Of a stretch of DNA of 14,158 bases, positions 5,925 to 12,392 are shown one piece after another. The position numbers and the translations under genes are program-made. Numbering within the stretch: the stretch's first letter is position 1; each line of letters starts with the position of its first letter. The DNA comes from Acidimicrobiia bacterium. Its GTDB lineage: Bacteria; Actinomycetota; Acidimicrobiia; Spongiisociales; UBA5794. A model generated the notes under the pieces. It was given only the letters and a program-made list of their open reading frames with translations. It had not been told where the DNA came from and made no database searches. The stretch spans positions 1-14,158 of the forward strand of contig JABDMN010000001.1 of the NCBI GenBank assembly GCA_013001485.1. The letters run 5' to 3'.

Positions 5925-7394
5925 GTGACCAACCAACAGCAAGCGGTGAAGGCCGCGCAGGCGCACCGCGAGGCCCACGGCGCCTCGATCCTCACCGAAT
6001 TCTTCCACCTTCTCGGCATGCCCAACGTGTCCCGCGACCTCGAAGACGTCGCCGGCACAGCTGCCCACGTCGTCGGATTGCTGGAGCGCCGTGGCGTCGA
6101 CGTCCGGACTGTCCAGCTCGGAAATGCCGCGCCGGTGATCGTTGGGCACCTCAAGCGAGCAGGAGCAACAACGACGATCGGGTTCTATGTCCACTACGAC
6201 GGACAGCCTGTCGACCAACCCGGTTGGCTCGTCGAGCCCTTCGAACCCACGCTGGTCACCGGAGTCCTGGGGGAGGGCGAGGAACGATCCCGCCCCACCG
6301 GAGACGAAGCCATCGACCCGGAGTGGCGCATCTACGCCAGGTCGGCATCGGACGACAAGGCACCTGTGCAGGCAATATGTACGGCCCTCGACGCGATGGC
6401 TGCCGCTGATCTGACACCTACGGCAAACCTGGTGTTCCTCTTCGAAGGCGAGGAGGAGATCGGGTCACCACACCTGCGCGACTACCTGATCGAACTCCAG
6501 GACGAGCTGGCGGCCGATGCCTGGCTCATCTGCGACGGCCCGGTTCATCCCACGAGGCGGCCCCAGATCGTGTTCGGATGGCGCGGAATCTCGGAGATCG
6601 AGATCACCGCCTACGGCCCGATCCGCCCGTTGCACAGCGGCCACTACGGGAACTGGGCCTTCAACCCCACCATGGCGCTCGCCCAGCTGCTGGCATCGAT
6701 GAAGGACGACTCAGGCAACGTCACCATCGACGGCTTCTCGGATGACACCGCCGAGATCACAGATGCCGACCTGGCCGCAGTCGCCGCCCTCCCAGAAACC
6801 GATCAGGCCATGGCTCACGAGCTGGGGCTTGGCGCCACCGAGGACCGTGGGACCGCCCACGCCCTCCGGATGCTGATCCCCTCACTCAACATCCGTGGCT
6901 TCGATGGCGGAGCGGTTGGAGCGGAAGCGGCCAATGTCATTCCGACCGAGGCCACCGCATCGATCGACATTCGCCTTGCTCCGGGGAACGATCCAGAAGG
7001 CATCCTCGATCGCGTCGAAGCCCACATCGAGGCGCAGGGCTGGACAATCGTCCGTGAGGAACCTGATGCCGAGACCCGGCGCTCTCATTCGAAGGTGGCC
7101 AGGGTTCGGAGGGACGCAAGTTATGCGGGAGCCCGCACTCGCGTGGACTCCCCGCTCGCCGTGGCTTTGCTTGGTGCCGCCGAGGTGGCTGCGGGGGAGC
7201 CGGTGGTTGCGATGCCGACATTGGGGGGCTCGGTGCCGGTCCACCACTTCATCGACGTCCTCGACACACCGGTGGCGATCACACCGTTTGCCAACCACGA
7301 CAACAACCAGCACGCCGCCAACGAGAACATCCGAATCGCCAACCTCTGGTACGGCATCGACCTGATGGCGGCCTTACTGACCCTCGAGCTCTAG
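5925..7394 (+). CDS. M20-family metallopeptidase (dipeptidase/carboxypeptidase type)
   Basis: This 489-residue protein is full length for M20 dipeptidases of the CNDP/PepV-like kind. The two-zinc site is complete: H90 in FYVHYDGQPV, bridging D143 in SASDDKAP, general base E177 and ligand E178 in EGEEEIGS, D204 in CDGP, and H463 in NNQHAANEN. The middle region (about 215-350, with RGISEIEI and RPLHSGHYG) is the lid/dimerisation domain inserted in the catalytic domain. It should hydrolyse dipeptides or related amide substrates in the cytoplasm; no signal peptide is seen and the exact substrate cannot be read from sequence. It is the only plus-strand gene here, divergent from the BON/OmpA gene and convergent with proB. 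The GTG start has no Shine-Dalgarno but lies directly after a -10-like box. Confidence 0.93.
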   Translation: MTNQQQAVKAAQAHREAHGASILTEFFHLLGMPNVSRDLEDVAGTAAHVVGLLERRGVDVRTVQLGNAAPVIVGHLKRAGATTTIGFYVHYDGQPVDQPGWLVEPFEPTLVTGVLGEGEERSRPTGDEAIDPEWRIYARSASDDKAPVQAICTALDAMAAADLTPTANLVFLFEGEEEIGSPHLRDYLIELQDELAADAWLICDGPVHPTRRPQIVFGWRGISEIEITAYGPIRPLHSGHYGNWAFNPTMALAQLLASMKDDSGNVTIDGFSDDTAEITDADLAAVAALPETDQAMAHELGLGATEDRGTAHALRMLIPSLNIRGFDGGAVGAEAANVIPTEATASIDIRLAPGNDPEGILDRVEAHIEAQGWTIVREEPDAETRRSHSKVARVRRDASYAGARTRVDSPLAVALLGAAEVAAGEPVVAMPTLGGSVPVHHFIDVLDTPVAITPFANHDNNQHAANENIRIANLWYGIDLMAALLTLEL

Positions 7395-7407
7395 GCCGGT
7401 CGGCTAG
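7391..7407. other. Imperfect palindrome spanning the two convergent stop codons
   Basis: CTAG at 7391-7394 and CTAG at 7404-7407 flank a GCCG/CGGC-like core. The result is a 17-bp near-palindrome with one bulge that contains the TAG stop codons of both M20 and proB. The gap between the genes is only 9 bp. With no T-run it is a doubtful bidirectional terminator, but there is no other room for one outside the coding sequences. Confidence 0.3.
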
Positions 7408-8501
7408 ATCAGGACTACAAGGTCGTCACGATGAACGACGGCGCCACCGGTCTCGGAACTGTGCTTTCCGGCGGCATCGTGCAGCTCTGACGAACCGATG
7501 CCGACAATCCCCTTGGCGATGAGACGGCCAGACGGGTCCTCGATCTCAACGCCGTCCCAGGCATCGAATCGTCCCCGCACCGCGGAGACGCCAACTGCCA
7601 GCAGCGACCTCCCGCCATTCACCAGAGCATCAACGGCGCCCTCGTCGACAACGACCGTGCCGGCCGCCGGTAGACCAAAGGCGATCCACAGCTTCCGGGA
7701 CGACAGCTTCGACGTGTGCGGTGCCACCCAGGTGCCGACCTCGGCGCCGTCGGCTGCCGCCAAGGCAGCCGCAGCATCGGTGGCCGAGGCGATGACCGTC
7801 GGTATCCCCGACCACGCCGCCATCCGCGCCGCGGCGACCTTGGTGGCGACGCCGCCCGAGCCCAGCGGCCCGGTTCCATCGGTGATCAGCTCGTCGAGAA
7901 TCTCGTCCGTGTGCCGGACTGCGGTCAGCAGCTCGGCATCGGCGTCGAGCCGGGGATCCGAGGCATAGAGCCCGGCCGTGTCAGTGAGGATCACCAGGAG
8001 GGACGCGCCGACGAGGTGCGAGACAATGGCGGCAAGCCTGTCGTTGTCCCCGAGACGGAGCTCATCGACAACAACGGTGTCGTTCTCATTGACGATCGGG
8101 ACCACGCTGTAGCCGAGAAGACGCTCCAGAGCCTCTCTGGCGTGCAGGTACTGGGGCCGGTTGGCGAGCACATCTTTGGTGAGGAGCACCTGGCCGACCA
8201 CGCGCTCACGCTCGCCAAAAGCAGCGGCATACCGCTCCATGAGGCGCCCCTGGCCGACTGCTGCCGCCGCCTGGAGGCCGGGGATGTCGGAAGGGCGCTC
8301 GGCAAGGCCAAGGTCGGGGAGACCCGCAGCGACTGCACCGGATGACACGAGGACTGCAGGGCGACCCGAGTCCCACAAGGCGCTCACCTGCTCCACAGCA
8401 CGAGCGACGCCGACGGGATCGAGACCACCGTCAGGGGTCGCCAGCGACGACGAGCCGACTTTGACCACGACCCTGCCCCCAGCTGGGACGGGAGCTCTCA
8501 C
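7404..8501 (-). CDS. proB: Glutamate 5-kinase (gamma-glutamyl kinase)
   Basis: This 365-residue protein has the full two-domain layout. An amino-acid-kinase domain occupies about 10-255, with VVVKVGSSS (11-19), VSSGAVAAG (52-60), VNENDTV (137-143), GDND (151-154) and GSGGVATK (214-221). A C-terminal PUA domain follows at about 279-365. It phosphorylates glutamate with ATP in the first step of proline synthesis and in this family is usually feedback-inhibited by proline. The GTG at 8501 overlaps the obgE stop as GTGA. It is preceded by GAGGAGG at 8512-8506, which lies inside the last Glu codons of obgE. The order obg-proB is standard in actinobacteria, but the usual next gene proA is not adjacent. 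A ProA homologue is found 3.4 kb further along, beyond an opposite-strand peptidase gene. Confidence 0.96.
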   Translation of the reverse strand: MRAPVPAGGRVVVKVGSSSLATPDGGLDPVGVARAVEQVSALWDSGRPAVLVSSGAVAAGLPDLGLAERPSDIPGLQAAAAVGQGRLMERYAAAFGERERVVGQVLLTKDVLANRPQYLHAREALERLLGYSVVPIVNENDTVVVDELRLGDNDRLAAIVSHLVGASLLVILTDTAGLYASDPRLDADAELLTAVRHTDEILDELITDGTGPLGSGGVATKVAAARMAAWSGIPTVIASATDAAAALAAADGAEVGTWVAPHTSKLSSRKLWIAFGLPAAGTVVVDEGAVDALVNGGRSLLAVGVSAVRGRFDAWDGVEIEDPSGRLIAKGIVGIGSSELHDAAGKHSSETGGAVVHRDDLVVLI

Positions 8502-9745
8502 TCTTCCTCCTCATGGAATGGTTCGAAGGTGAACACGAGGTCGCCGATTCTCACATCATCACCGGGTTGAGCCCCGGCTTCTCGCAGCGCGTCGTCCACA
8601 CCGATTCGTGACAGGCGCGAGGCAACGAAGTCGGCGGCTTCGGCCACGGTCAGGTCTGCGAGGTTGATGGCCCGTTCAGCGGCACGACCGCTGACCACCC
8701 ACGTGTCGCCGTCGGACTCCACGGAGAAGGCGGCCGGAATCGGGCGATGAAGGATGAACCCGGGGCGCTCGGGGGCGTCGCGACGTTGACCTTCGACAGC
8801 GTCGGCGATCGCATGCATCAGATCGATCGTCCCGTCACCGGTGATCGCCGAAATCGAGAGCGCTCCGTCCGGAGCCGGAGACGACGCCCCTGCGAGATCG
8901 GCCTTGTTGACCGCAACGAGCCTGGGGCGATCCGCCAGTTCCGGCGAGTGCTGCTCGAGCTCGCCGATGAGGACGCGGTGCTGCTCGAGCGGCGACATCT
9001 CCTGGAGCGGGCTCGGATCGAGCAGGACAACAAGAACGCGGGCGCGCTCGGCATGCCGAAGGAACTCATGACCGAGCCCCTTGCCCTCAGCGGCGCCTTC
9101 AATGAGGCCGGGGATGTCGGCGAGAACAAACACTCGATCGTTGACTTCGACCATCCCGAGGTGGGGCTCGAGGGTCGTGAAGGGGTAGTCGGCGACCTTG
9201 GGGCGAGCTGCCGAGACCGCCGAGATCAGGGTGCTCTTGCCGGCGTTGGGGAACCCGATAAGAGCGGCATCGGCGACGAGTTTCAATTCGAGCCATACCT
9301 CGGCTTCGGTGCCGAATTCGCCCTGCTCTGCGAACGACGGTGCGCGCCGACGCTCATTCACGAATGCAGCGTTGCCCCGACCGCCGCGGCCTCCGCTGGC
9401 GAGCGTGATGCGCTGTCCGGACTCGACGAGGTCGGCCAGCATGGTTCCGGCGGCATCGGTGATGACGGTACCGAGAGGCACGGGAATCATCAGGTCGGCG
9501 CCACGGGCTCCATGACGGAGGTCTCCCTCACCGTGGGTGCCGTCACCAGCGGCCTGGACCGGGTGACGGGCGACGTGGAGAAGCGTCGAGAGCGAATCGG
9601 AAGCTTCCAGAATGACGTCGCCGCCGCCTCCCCCGCTGCCGCCTTCAGGCCTGCCGCGCGGCTTACCGCGTTGTTTGCGAAACGAGGCGACGCCGGCTCC
9701 GCCCGCGCCGCCGCGGGCCGTTAACCGGACCCGGTCGACAAACAC
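8498..9745 (-). CDS. obgE: Obg/CgtA GTPase
   Basis: This 415-residue protein has three domains. The glycine-rich Obg fold (1-158) includes FVDRVRL and the GGSGGGGGD loop. The GTPase domain carries GFPNAGKS (164-171), FTTLEPHLG (189-197), DIPG (210-213), NKAD (280-283) and SAI (299-301). A C-terminal OCT domain follows (about 335-408) with VSGRAAERAINLADL. Obg binds the large ribosomal subunit during assembly and is linked to stringent-response control. The conserved MFVDRVRL start fixes the GTG at 9745, yet the 14-bp gap after rpmA is almost pure G/C and has no Shine-Dalgarno, so translation is probably coupled to rpmA. The protein ends in four Glu residues whose codons form the ribosome binding site of proB. 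Confidence 0.97.
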   Translation of the reverse strand: MFVDRVRLTARGGAGGAGVASFRKQRGKPRGRPEGGSGGGGGDVILEASDSLSTLLHVARHPVQAAGDGTHGEGDLRHGARGADLMIPVPLGTVITDAAGTMLADLVESGQRITLASGGRGGRGNAAFVNERRRAPSFAEQGEFGTEAEVWLELKLVADAALIGFPNAGKSTLISAVSAARPKVADYPFTTLEPHLGMVEVNDRVFVLADIPGLIEGAAEGKGLGHEFLRHAERARVLVVLLDPSPLQEMSPLEQHRVLIGELEQHSPELADRPRLVAVNKADLAGASSPAPDGALSISAITGDGTIDLMHAIADAVEGQRRDAPERPGFILHRPIPAAFSVESDGDTWVVSGRAAERAINLADLTVAEAADFVASRLSRIGVDDALREAGAQPGDDVRIGDLVFTFEPFHEEEE

Positions 9746-9759
9746 GGCCGGGGGGCCGC

Positions 9760-10014
9760 TCAGGCCTCGAAGGCGACCGAAACGTGGCGACGCCCGCGAC
9801 GTTCGCCGTAGGCGACGTAGCCATCGATCTTGGCGAACAGCGTGTCGTCACCACCACGACCGACATTGTCGCCGGGGTGGATACGGGTGCCGCGCTGACG
9901 CACGAGGACCGAACCGGCCGTCACGAACTGGCCGTCAAAGGCCTTAGGGCCGAGCCGTTTTGCGTGTGATTCGCGGCCGTTCTTAGACGAACCGCTGGCT
10001 TTGGTCTTCGACAT
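9760..10014 (-). CDS. rpmA: 50S ribosomal protein L27
   Basis: This is an 84-residue protein of normal length. The L27 signatures are present: [14 protein letters not shown] (9-22), [15 protein letters not shown] (38-52) and [12 protein letters not shown] (56-67). L27 sits at the peptidyl-transferase centre, where its flexible N-terminus reaches the tRNA ends. Here the N-terminus is [10 protein letters not shown] instead of the more usual MAHKKGGGS, and no cleavable N-terminal extension of the Firmicutes type is present. The ATG lies 3 bp after the rplU stop codon. Its probable ribosome binding site, GAGGA at 10029-10025, is inside the last codons of rplU. Confidence 0.97.
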   Translation of the reverse strand: MSKTKASGSSKNGRESHAKRLGPKAFDGQFVTAGSVLVRQRGTRIHPGDNVGRGGDDTLFAKIDGYVAYGERRGRRHVSVAFEA

Positions 10015-10017
10015 GTC

Positions 10018-10374
10018 TCACTCTTCCTCGGCAGCCGCGGCCTTGGCCCGCGACGCTCTCTTCTTCTTCGGCGCCTGGATCTTGGTGACTTGAATCCGGG
10101 TGTACTTCTGACGGTGGCCCTGGCGGCGCCGATATCCCGTCTTGTTCTTGTACTTGAAGACGTCAACCTTCGGGCCCGCTGTGGCGCCAAGGATCTCCGC
10201 CTTCACGGCCAGCTTCTCGAGGGCGTCCTTCTCGGACACCACTGTGCCGTCTTCGCCGACGACGAGCAGAGGCGTGAACGACACCTCGCCCTCGCCGCGA
10301 ATACGCTCGACATCGAGCACATCGCCCTCGTGGACCTTCGCTTGTTTACCGCCCGCGCGGATGATCGCATACAT
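10018..10374 (-). CDS. rplU: 50S ribosomal protein L21
   Basis: This is a 118-residue protein. The L21 core covers about residues 1-102, from MYAIIRAGGKQAKV through VDVFKYKNKTGYRRRQGHRQKYTRI in two conserved blocks, ending near VTKI. A further tail (103-118) is first basic (KKKRASRAK) and then AAAAEEE, longer than the roughly 103-residue bacterial norm. L21 binds 23S rRNA in the large subunit. A good GGAGG site at 10389-10385 precedes the ATG at 10374. The gene follows rne after 67 bp, in which a -10-like TACACT suggests it can also be transcribed independently. Confidence 0.97.
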   Translation of the reverse strand: MYAIIRAGGKQAKVHEGDVLDVERIRGEGEVSFTPLLVVGEDGTVVSEKDALEKLAVKAEILGATAGPKVDVFKYKNKTGYRRRQGHRQKYTRIQVTKIQAPKKKRASRAKAAAAEEE

Positions 10375-10404
10375 CTGTGGGATTCCTCCAAAGAAGGACG
10401 AGTG

Positions 10405-10410
10405 AGTGTA
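10405..10410 (-). promoter_or_regulatory. Putative -10 box upstream of rplU
   Basis: On the minus strand TACACT (10410-10405) lies in the 67-bp gap between rne and rplU, with a predicted start point near 10398 and a leader of about 24 nt holding the GGAGG site. The matching -35 region is a T-rich stretch (near TTTTCC), a poor consensus. Ribosomal protein genes often have their own promoter, which makes this plausible. Confidence 0.35.
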
Positions 10411-10441
10411 GCCGCTGTTTGCCCATGGGAAAAAGGCGAAA

Positions 10442-12025
10442 TCAGCTTGCTGGGGCCGGGATCGGCTTGCCCTCGGTGGCGGCTTCCTCGTAGAGGAGCA
10501 CTCCCCTGCCGTTGCAGGTTTCGCAAATCTGCGAGAACGTCTCCAGCAGTCCGGCGGACACGTTCTTACGAGTCATCTCGACCAAGCCGAGGCTCGAAAC
10601 CTCGAAGACCTGAGTACGGGTCTTGTCCTTGGCGAGATGCTCGCGGAAACGAAGCAGCACCTTGGCCTGGTTGCCCTCGATCTCCATGTCGATGAAGTCG
10701 ATCACGATGATGCCGCCGATGTCCCTCAGCCGGAGCTGACGTGCGATTTCCTCGGCCGCTTCCAGGTTGTTCTGAAAGACAGTCTCTTCGAGGTTGCTGT
10801 GCCCCACGAACTTGCCCGTGTTCACGTCGACGACGGTGAGCGCCTCGGTGCGGTCGATCACGATGTGGCCACCCGACGGCAGCCACACCTTGCGGTCCAG
10901 CGCCTTGCGCAGCTGATCCTCGACGTGGAAACGCTCGAAGACCGGCATGTCGTCCTTGTACACCTGGACCCTGTCGGCGAGGTCGGGCTCGGTGCCCTCC
11001 AGGTAAGCGGTGACCTCGCGGTGCGTGTCCTTGTCGTCGATGAGGAGGCGACGGAAGTCCTGGGTGAAGTGCTCGCGGATAACGCGAATCACCAACGGCG
11101 GCTCTTCGTAGAGCACGTCGGGAGCACTGGCGTCGGCTTGCCGCTCCTCGATGCCCTTCCACACCTCGGCGAGACGTTTGATGTCGGCCGCAATGTCTTC
11201 TTCGGAAGCGCCTTCGGCTGCCGTGCGAACGATGACTCCTTTGTCCTTCGGTCGCACGTCGTTGACGATCGTGCGGAGGCGTCGACGCTCCTCATCCTCG
11301 AGACGCCGGGAAATGCCTCGCACGTCGGAGTCGGCGGTGAGCACCAGGTAGCGCCCGGCCAGGCTCACGTTGTTCGTGAGTCGGGCTCCCTTGTGGCCCA
11401 TGGCGTCCTTGACGACCTGCACCAGGACGGCATCACCGGGCTTCAGGGCCGCTTCAATGCGCTTCGACTTGCCGGAAAGGCCTTCGACGTCGTAGTTGAT
11501 GTCACCGGCGTAGAGAACGCCGTTCTTGCCAACACCGAAGTCCACGAAAGCCGCCTCCATGCCCGGGAGCACGTTGCGGACCTTCCCCAGGTAGATGTTG
11601 CCGACGAGCGACTTGCTGTCCTTGCGAGCGACGTAGTGCTCCACGAGCACGGGCCCCTCGAGGACGACGATCTGAGTCTGGTGAGGCAGGGTCCGCACGA
11701 GCATCTGGCGCCGGGCGGTGTCGGGAGGTGCGACCACCTCGAGGTGCGTCGGGCGCCTGCGAGCGCCGCGGTTCCGACCTGACTGTGACCGCTGCTGCTG
11801 TTGCCGCTTGGCCTGCGCCCCACCGTTGCGGTTGCTGCGCTGCTTCTGGTTCTGGCCGCCGCCACCTGACGAGCGACCCTTCTGATTGGATCGGGACCGG
11901 CGCTGCTGGCCGGACTTAGGTCGAGACCCCTGTTTCTGGGTCTCCTTTTGCGTAGCCGCGTTCTCTGCGGGGGCTCGCTGCCCGCGCCGCACCACCTGCG
12001 GCTGCTTCCGACGGAAGATCGACAT
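10442..12025 (-). CDS. rne: Ribonuclease E/G family endoribonuclease
   Basis: This is a 527-residue protein. Residues 2-95 are a low-complexity Gln/Arg/Asn/Ser/Gly-rich basic segment, probably disordered and RNA-binding. An S1-type RNA-binding domain follows (about 135-215, GNIYLGKVRNVLPGMEAAFVDFG), then an RNase-H-like/5'-sensor part and the DNase-I-like catalytic domain. The two catalytic aspartates are D400 (VVDVNTG) and D443 (VIDFIDM). Their 43-residue spacing equals that of D303 and D346 in the E. coli enzyme. The Zn-link C501-x-x-C504 (CETCNG) lies 101 residues after D400, as in E. coli. It degrades mRNA and processes rRNA. I chose the ATG at 12025 because AGAGGA precedes it by 5 nt; an ATG at 12049 has no such site. 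The C-terminal scaffold region of E. coli RNase E is absent. Confidence 0.95.
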   Translation of the reverse strand: MSIFRRKQPQVVRRGQRAPAENAATQKETQKQGSRPKSGQQRRSRSNQKGRSSGGGGQNQKQRSNRNGGAQAKRQQQQRSQSGRNRGARRRPTHLEVVAPPDTARRQMLVRTLPHQTQIVVLEGPVLVEHYVARKDSKSLVGNIYLGKVRNVLPGMEAAFVDFGVGKNGVLYAGDINYDVEGLSGKSKRIEAALKPGDAVLVQVVKDAMGHKGARLTNNVSLAGRYLVLTADSDVRGISRRLEDEERRRLRTIVNDVRPKDKGVIVRTAAEGASEEDIAADIKRLAEVWKGIEERQADASAPDVLYEEPPLVIRVIREHFTQDFRRLLIDDKDTHREVTAYLEGTEPDLADRVQVYKDDMPVFERFHVEDQLRKALDRKVWLPSGGHIVIDRTEALTVVDVNTGKFVGHSNLEETVFQNNLEAAEEIARQLRLRDIGGIIVIDFIDMEIEGNQAKVLLRFREHLAKDKTRTQVFEVSSLGLVEMTRKNVSAGLLETFSQICETCNGRGVLLYEEAATEGKPIPAPAS

Positions 12026-12041
12026 GTAAATCCTCTTTCTG

Positions 12042-12058
12042 GCCGGCATGAGGCCGGC
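12042..12058 (-). promoter_or_regulatory. GC-rich hairpin just upstream of the rne ribosome binding site
   Basis: Two copies of the self-complementary hexamer GCCGGC (12058-12053 and 12047-12042) flank a 5-nt CTCAT loop. They make a six-pair all-GC stem that ends 6 nt before the AGAGGA site of rne. It could affect ribosome access or be a cleavage/recognition element for RNase E itself. The ATG at 12049 falls in its loop, another reason to doubt that ATG as the start. Confidence 0.45.
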
Positions 12059-12227
12059 GCGATTGTTCGAAGTGACGCCTCCGCGAAGACAGGGATGGCG
12101 TCGACGGGGGCAACGACACGACGGACGCGAGAACCGTGAGGATCGGCAGCAGTCGTTTCATCGTTATCACCCCGGAGAGCTTGCGCGGAACCAGCCTGAG
12201 CGAAGCGGGTGGAGGTCGGTGCGATGA

Positions 12228-12246
12228 CCGGATTCCAGAATCCCGG
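12228..12246 (-). promoter_or_regulatory. Bulged inverted repeat in the rne leader
   Basis: On the plus strand GGATTC (12230-12235) and GAATCC (12238-12243) are exact inverted copies 2 bp apart, extended outward by CC/GG with one bulged base. As RNA it would fold into a short bulged hairpin with a four-base loop. It may be an operator or a leader structure. Confidence 0.3.
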
Positions 12247-12307
12247 GCGAATGAGGGTCGAGGTCGACCGTGTGACGCCGGCTGCGGGTCGTGGTCCCGT
12301 TGCGCCG

Positions 12308-12316
12308 AGGTTAGCA
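12308..12316 (-). promoter_or_regulatory. Putative extended -10 promoter element for rne
   Basis: On the minus strand TGCTAACCT (12316-12308) matches the extended -10 form TGn-TAnnnT. Transcription would begin near 12301, giving a leader of about 276 nt before the rne ATG. No convincing -35 box is seen, which an extended -10 can compensate for. Confidence 0.4.
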
Positions 12317-12374
12317 AACCCTCAGCGGCACGCAGAAGGACCGGTTCCATTGCGAAAGTGATCGGCACCGTCGT

Positions 12375-12389
12375 GGCTCCACTGAAGCC
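12375..12389 (-). terminator. Short hairpin after tdk (weak terminator candidate)
   Basis: On the minus strand GGCTTC and GGAGCC pair (six pairs, one G-U) around an AGT loop, 3 nt after the tdk stop codon. No T-run follows, so it may be only an mRNA 3'-end stabiliser or a factor-dependent terminator. Confidence 0.3.
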
Positions 12390-12392
12390 TTC

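Larger units (their letters stand above)
12026..12392 (-). other. Gap between tdk and rne: probable long RNase E leader
   Basis: This 367-bp stretch holds no gene I can support. Read on the minus strand it contains a small hairpin after the tdk stop, an extended -10-like promoter element, a second hairpin, a short reading frame with a signal-peptide-like start (ATG at 12161), and a strong hairpin just before the rne ribosome binding site. The layout suggests a regulated 5' leader of roughly 275 nt for rne. That is inference by analogy with the structured, self-regulating rne leader of E. coli; no sequence similarity to it is claimed. Confidence 0.45.

Noticed and set aside
8747..9724. Plus-strand open frame (325 codons) opposite obgE
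   Set aside because: The opposite strand has all five GTPase motifs of Obg; this frame has none and no ribosome binding site.
10637..11782. Long plus-strand open frame (381 codons) opposite rne
   Set aside because: It is the mirror of a protein with catalytic Asp spacing identical to E. coli RNase E, and it has no family motif of its own.
12026..12049. RNase E start at the upstream ATG (12049)
   Set aside because: It lacks a ribosome binding site and lies in the loop of a GC hairpin, whereas the ATG at 12025 has AGAGGA at a good distance.
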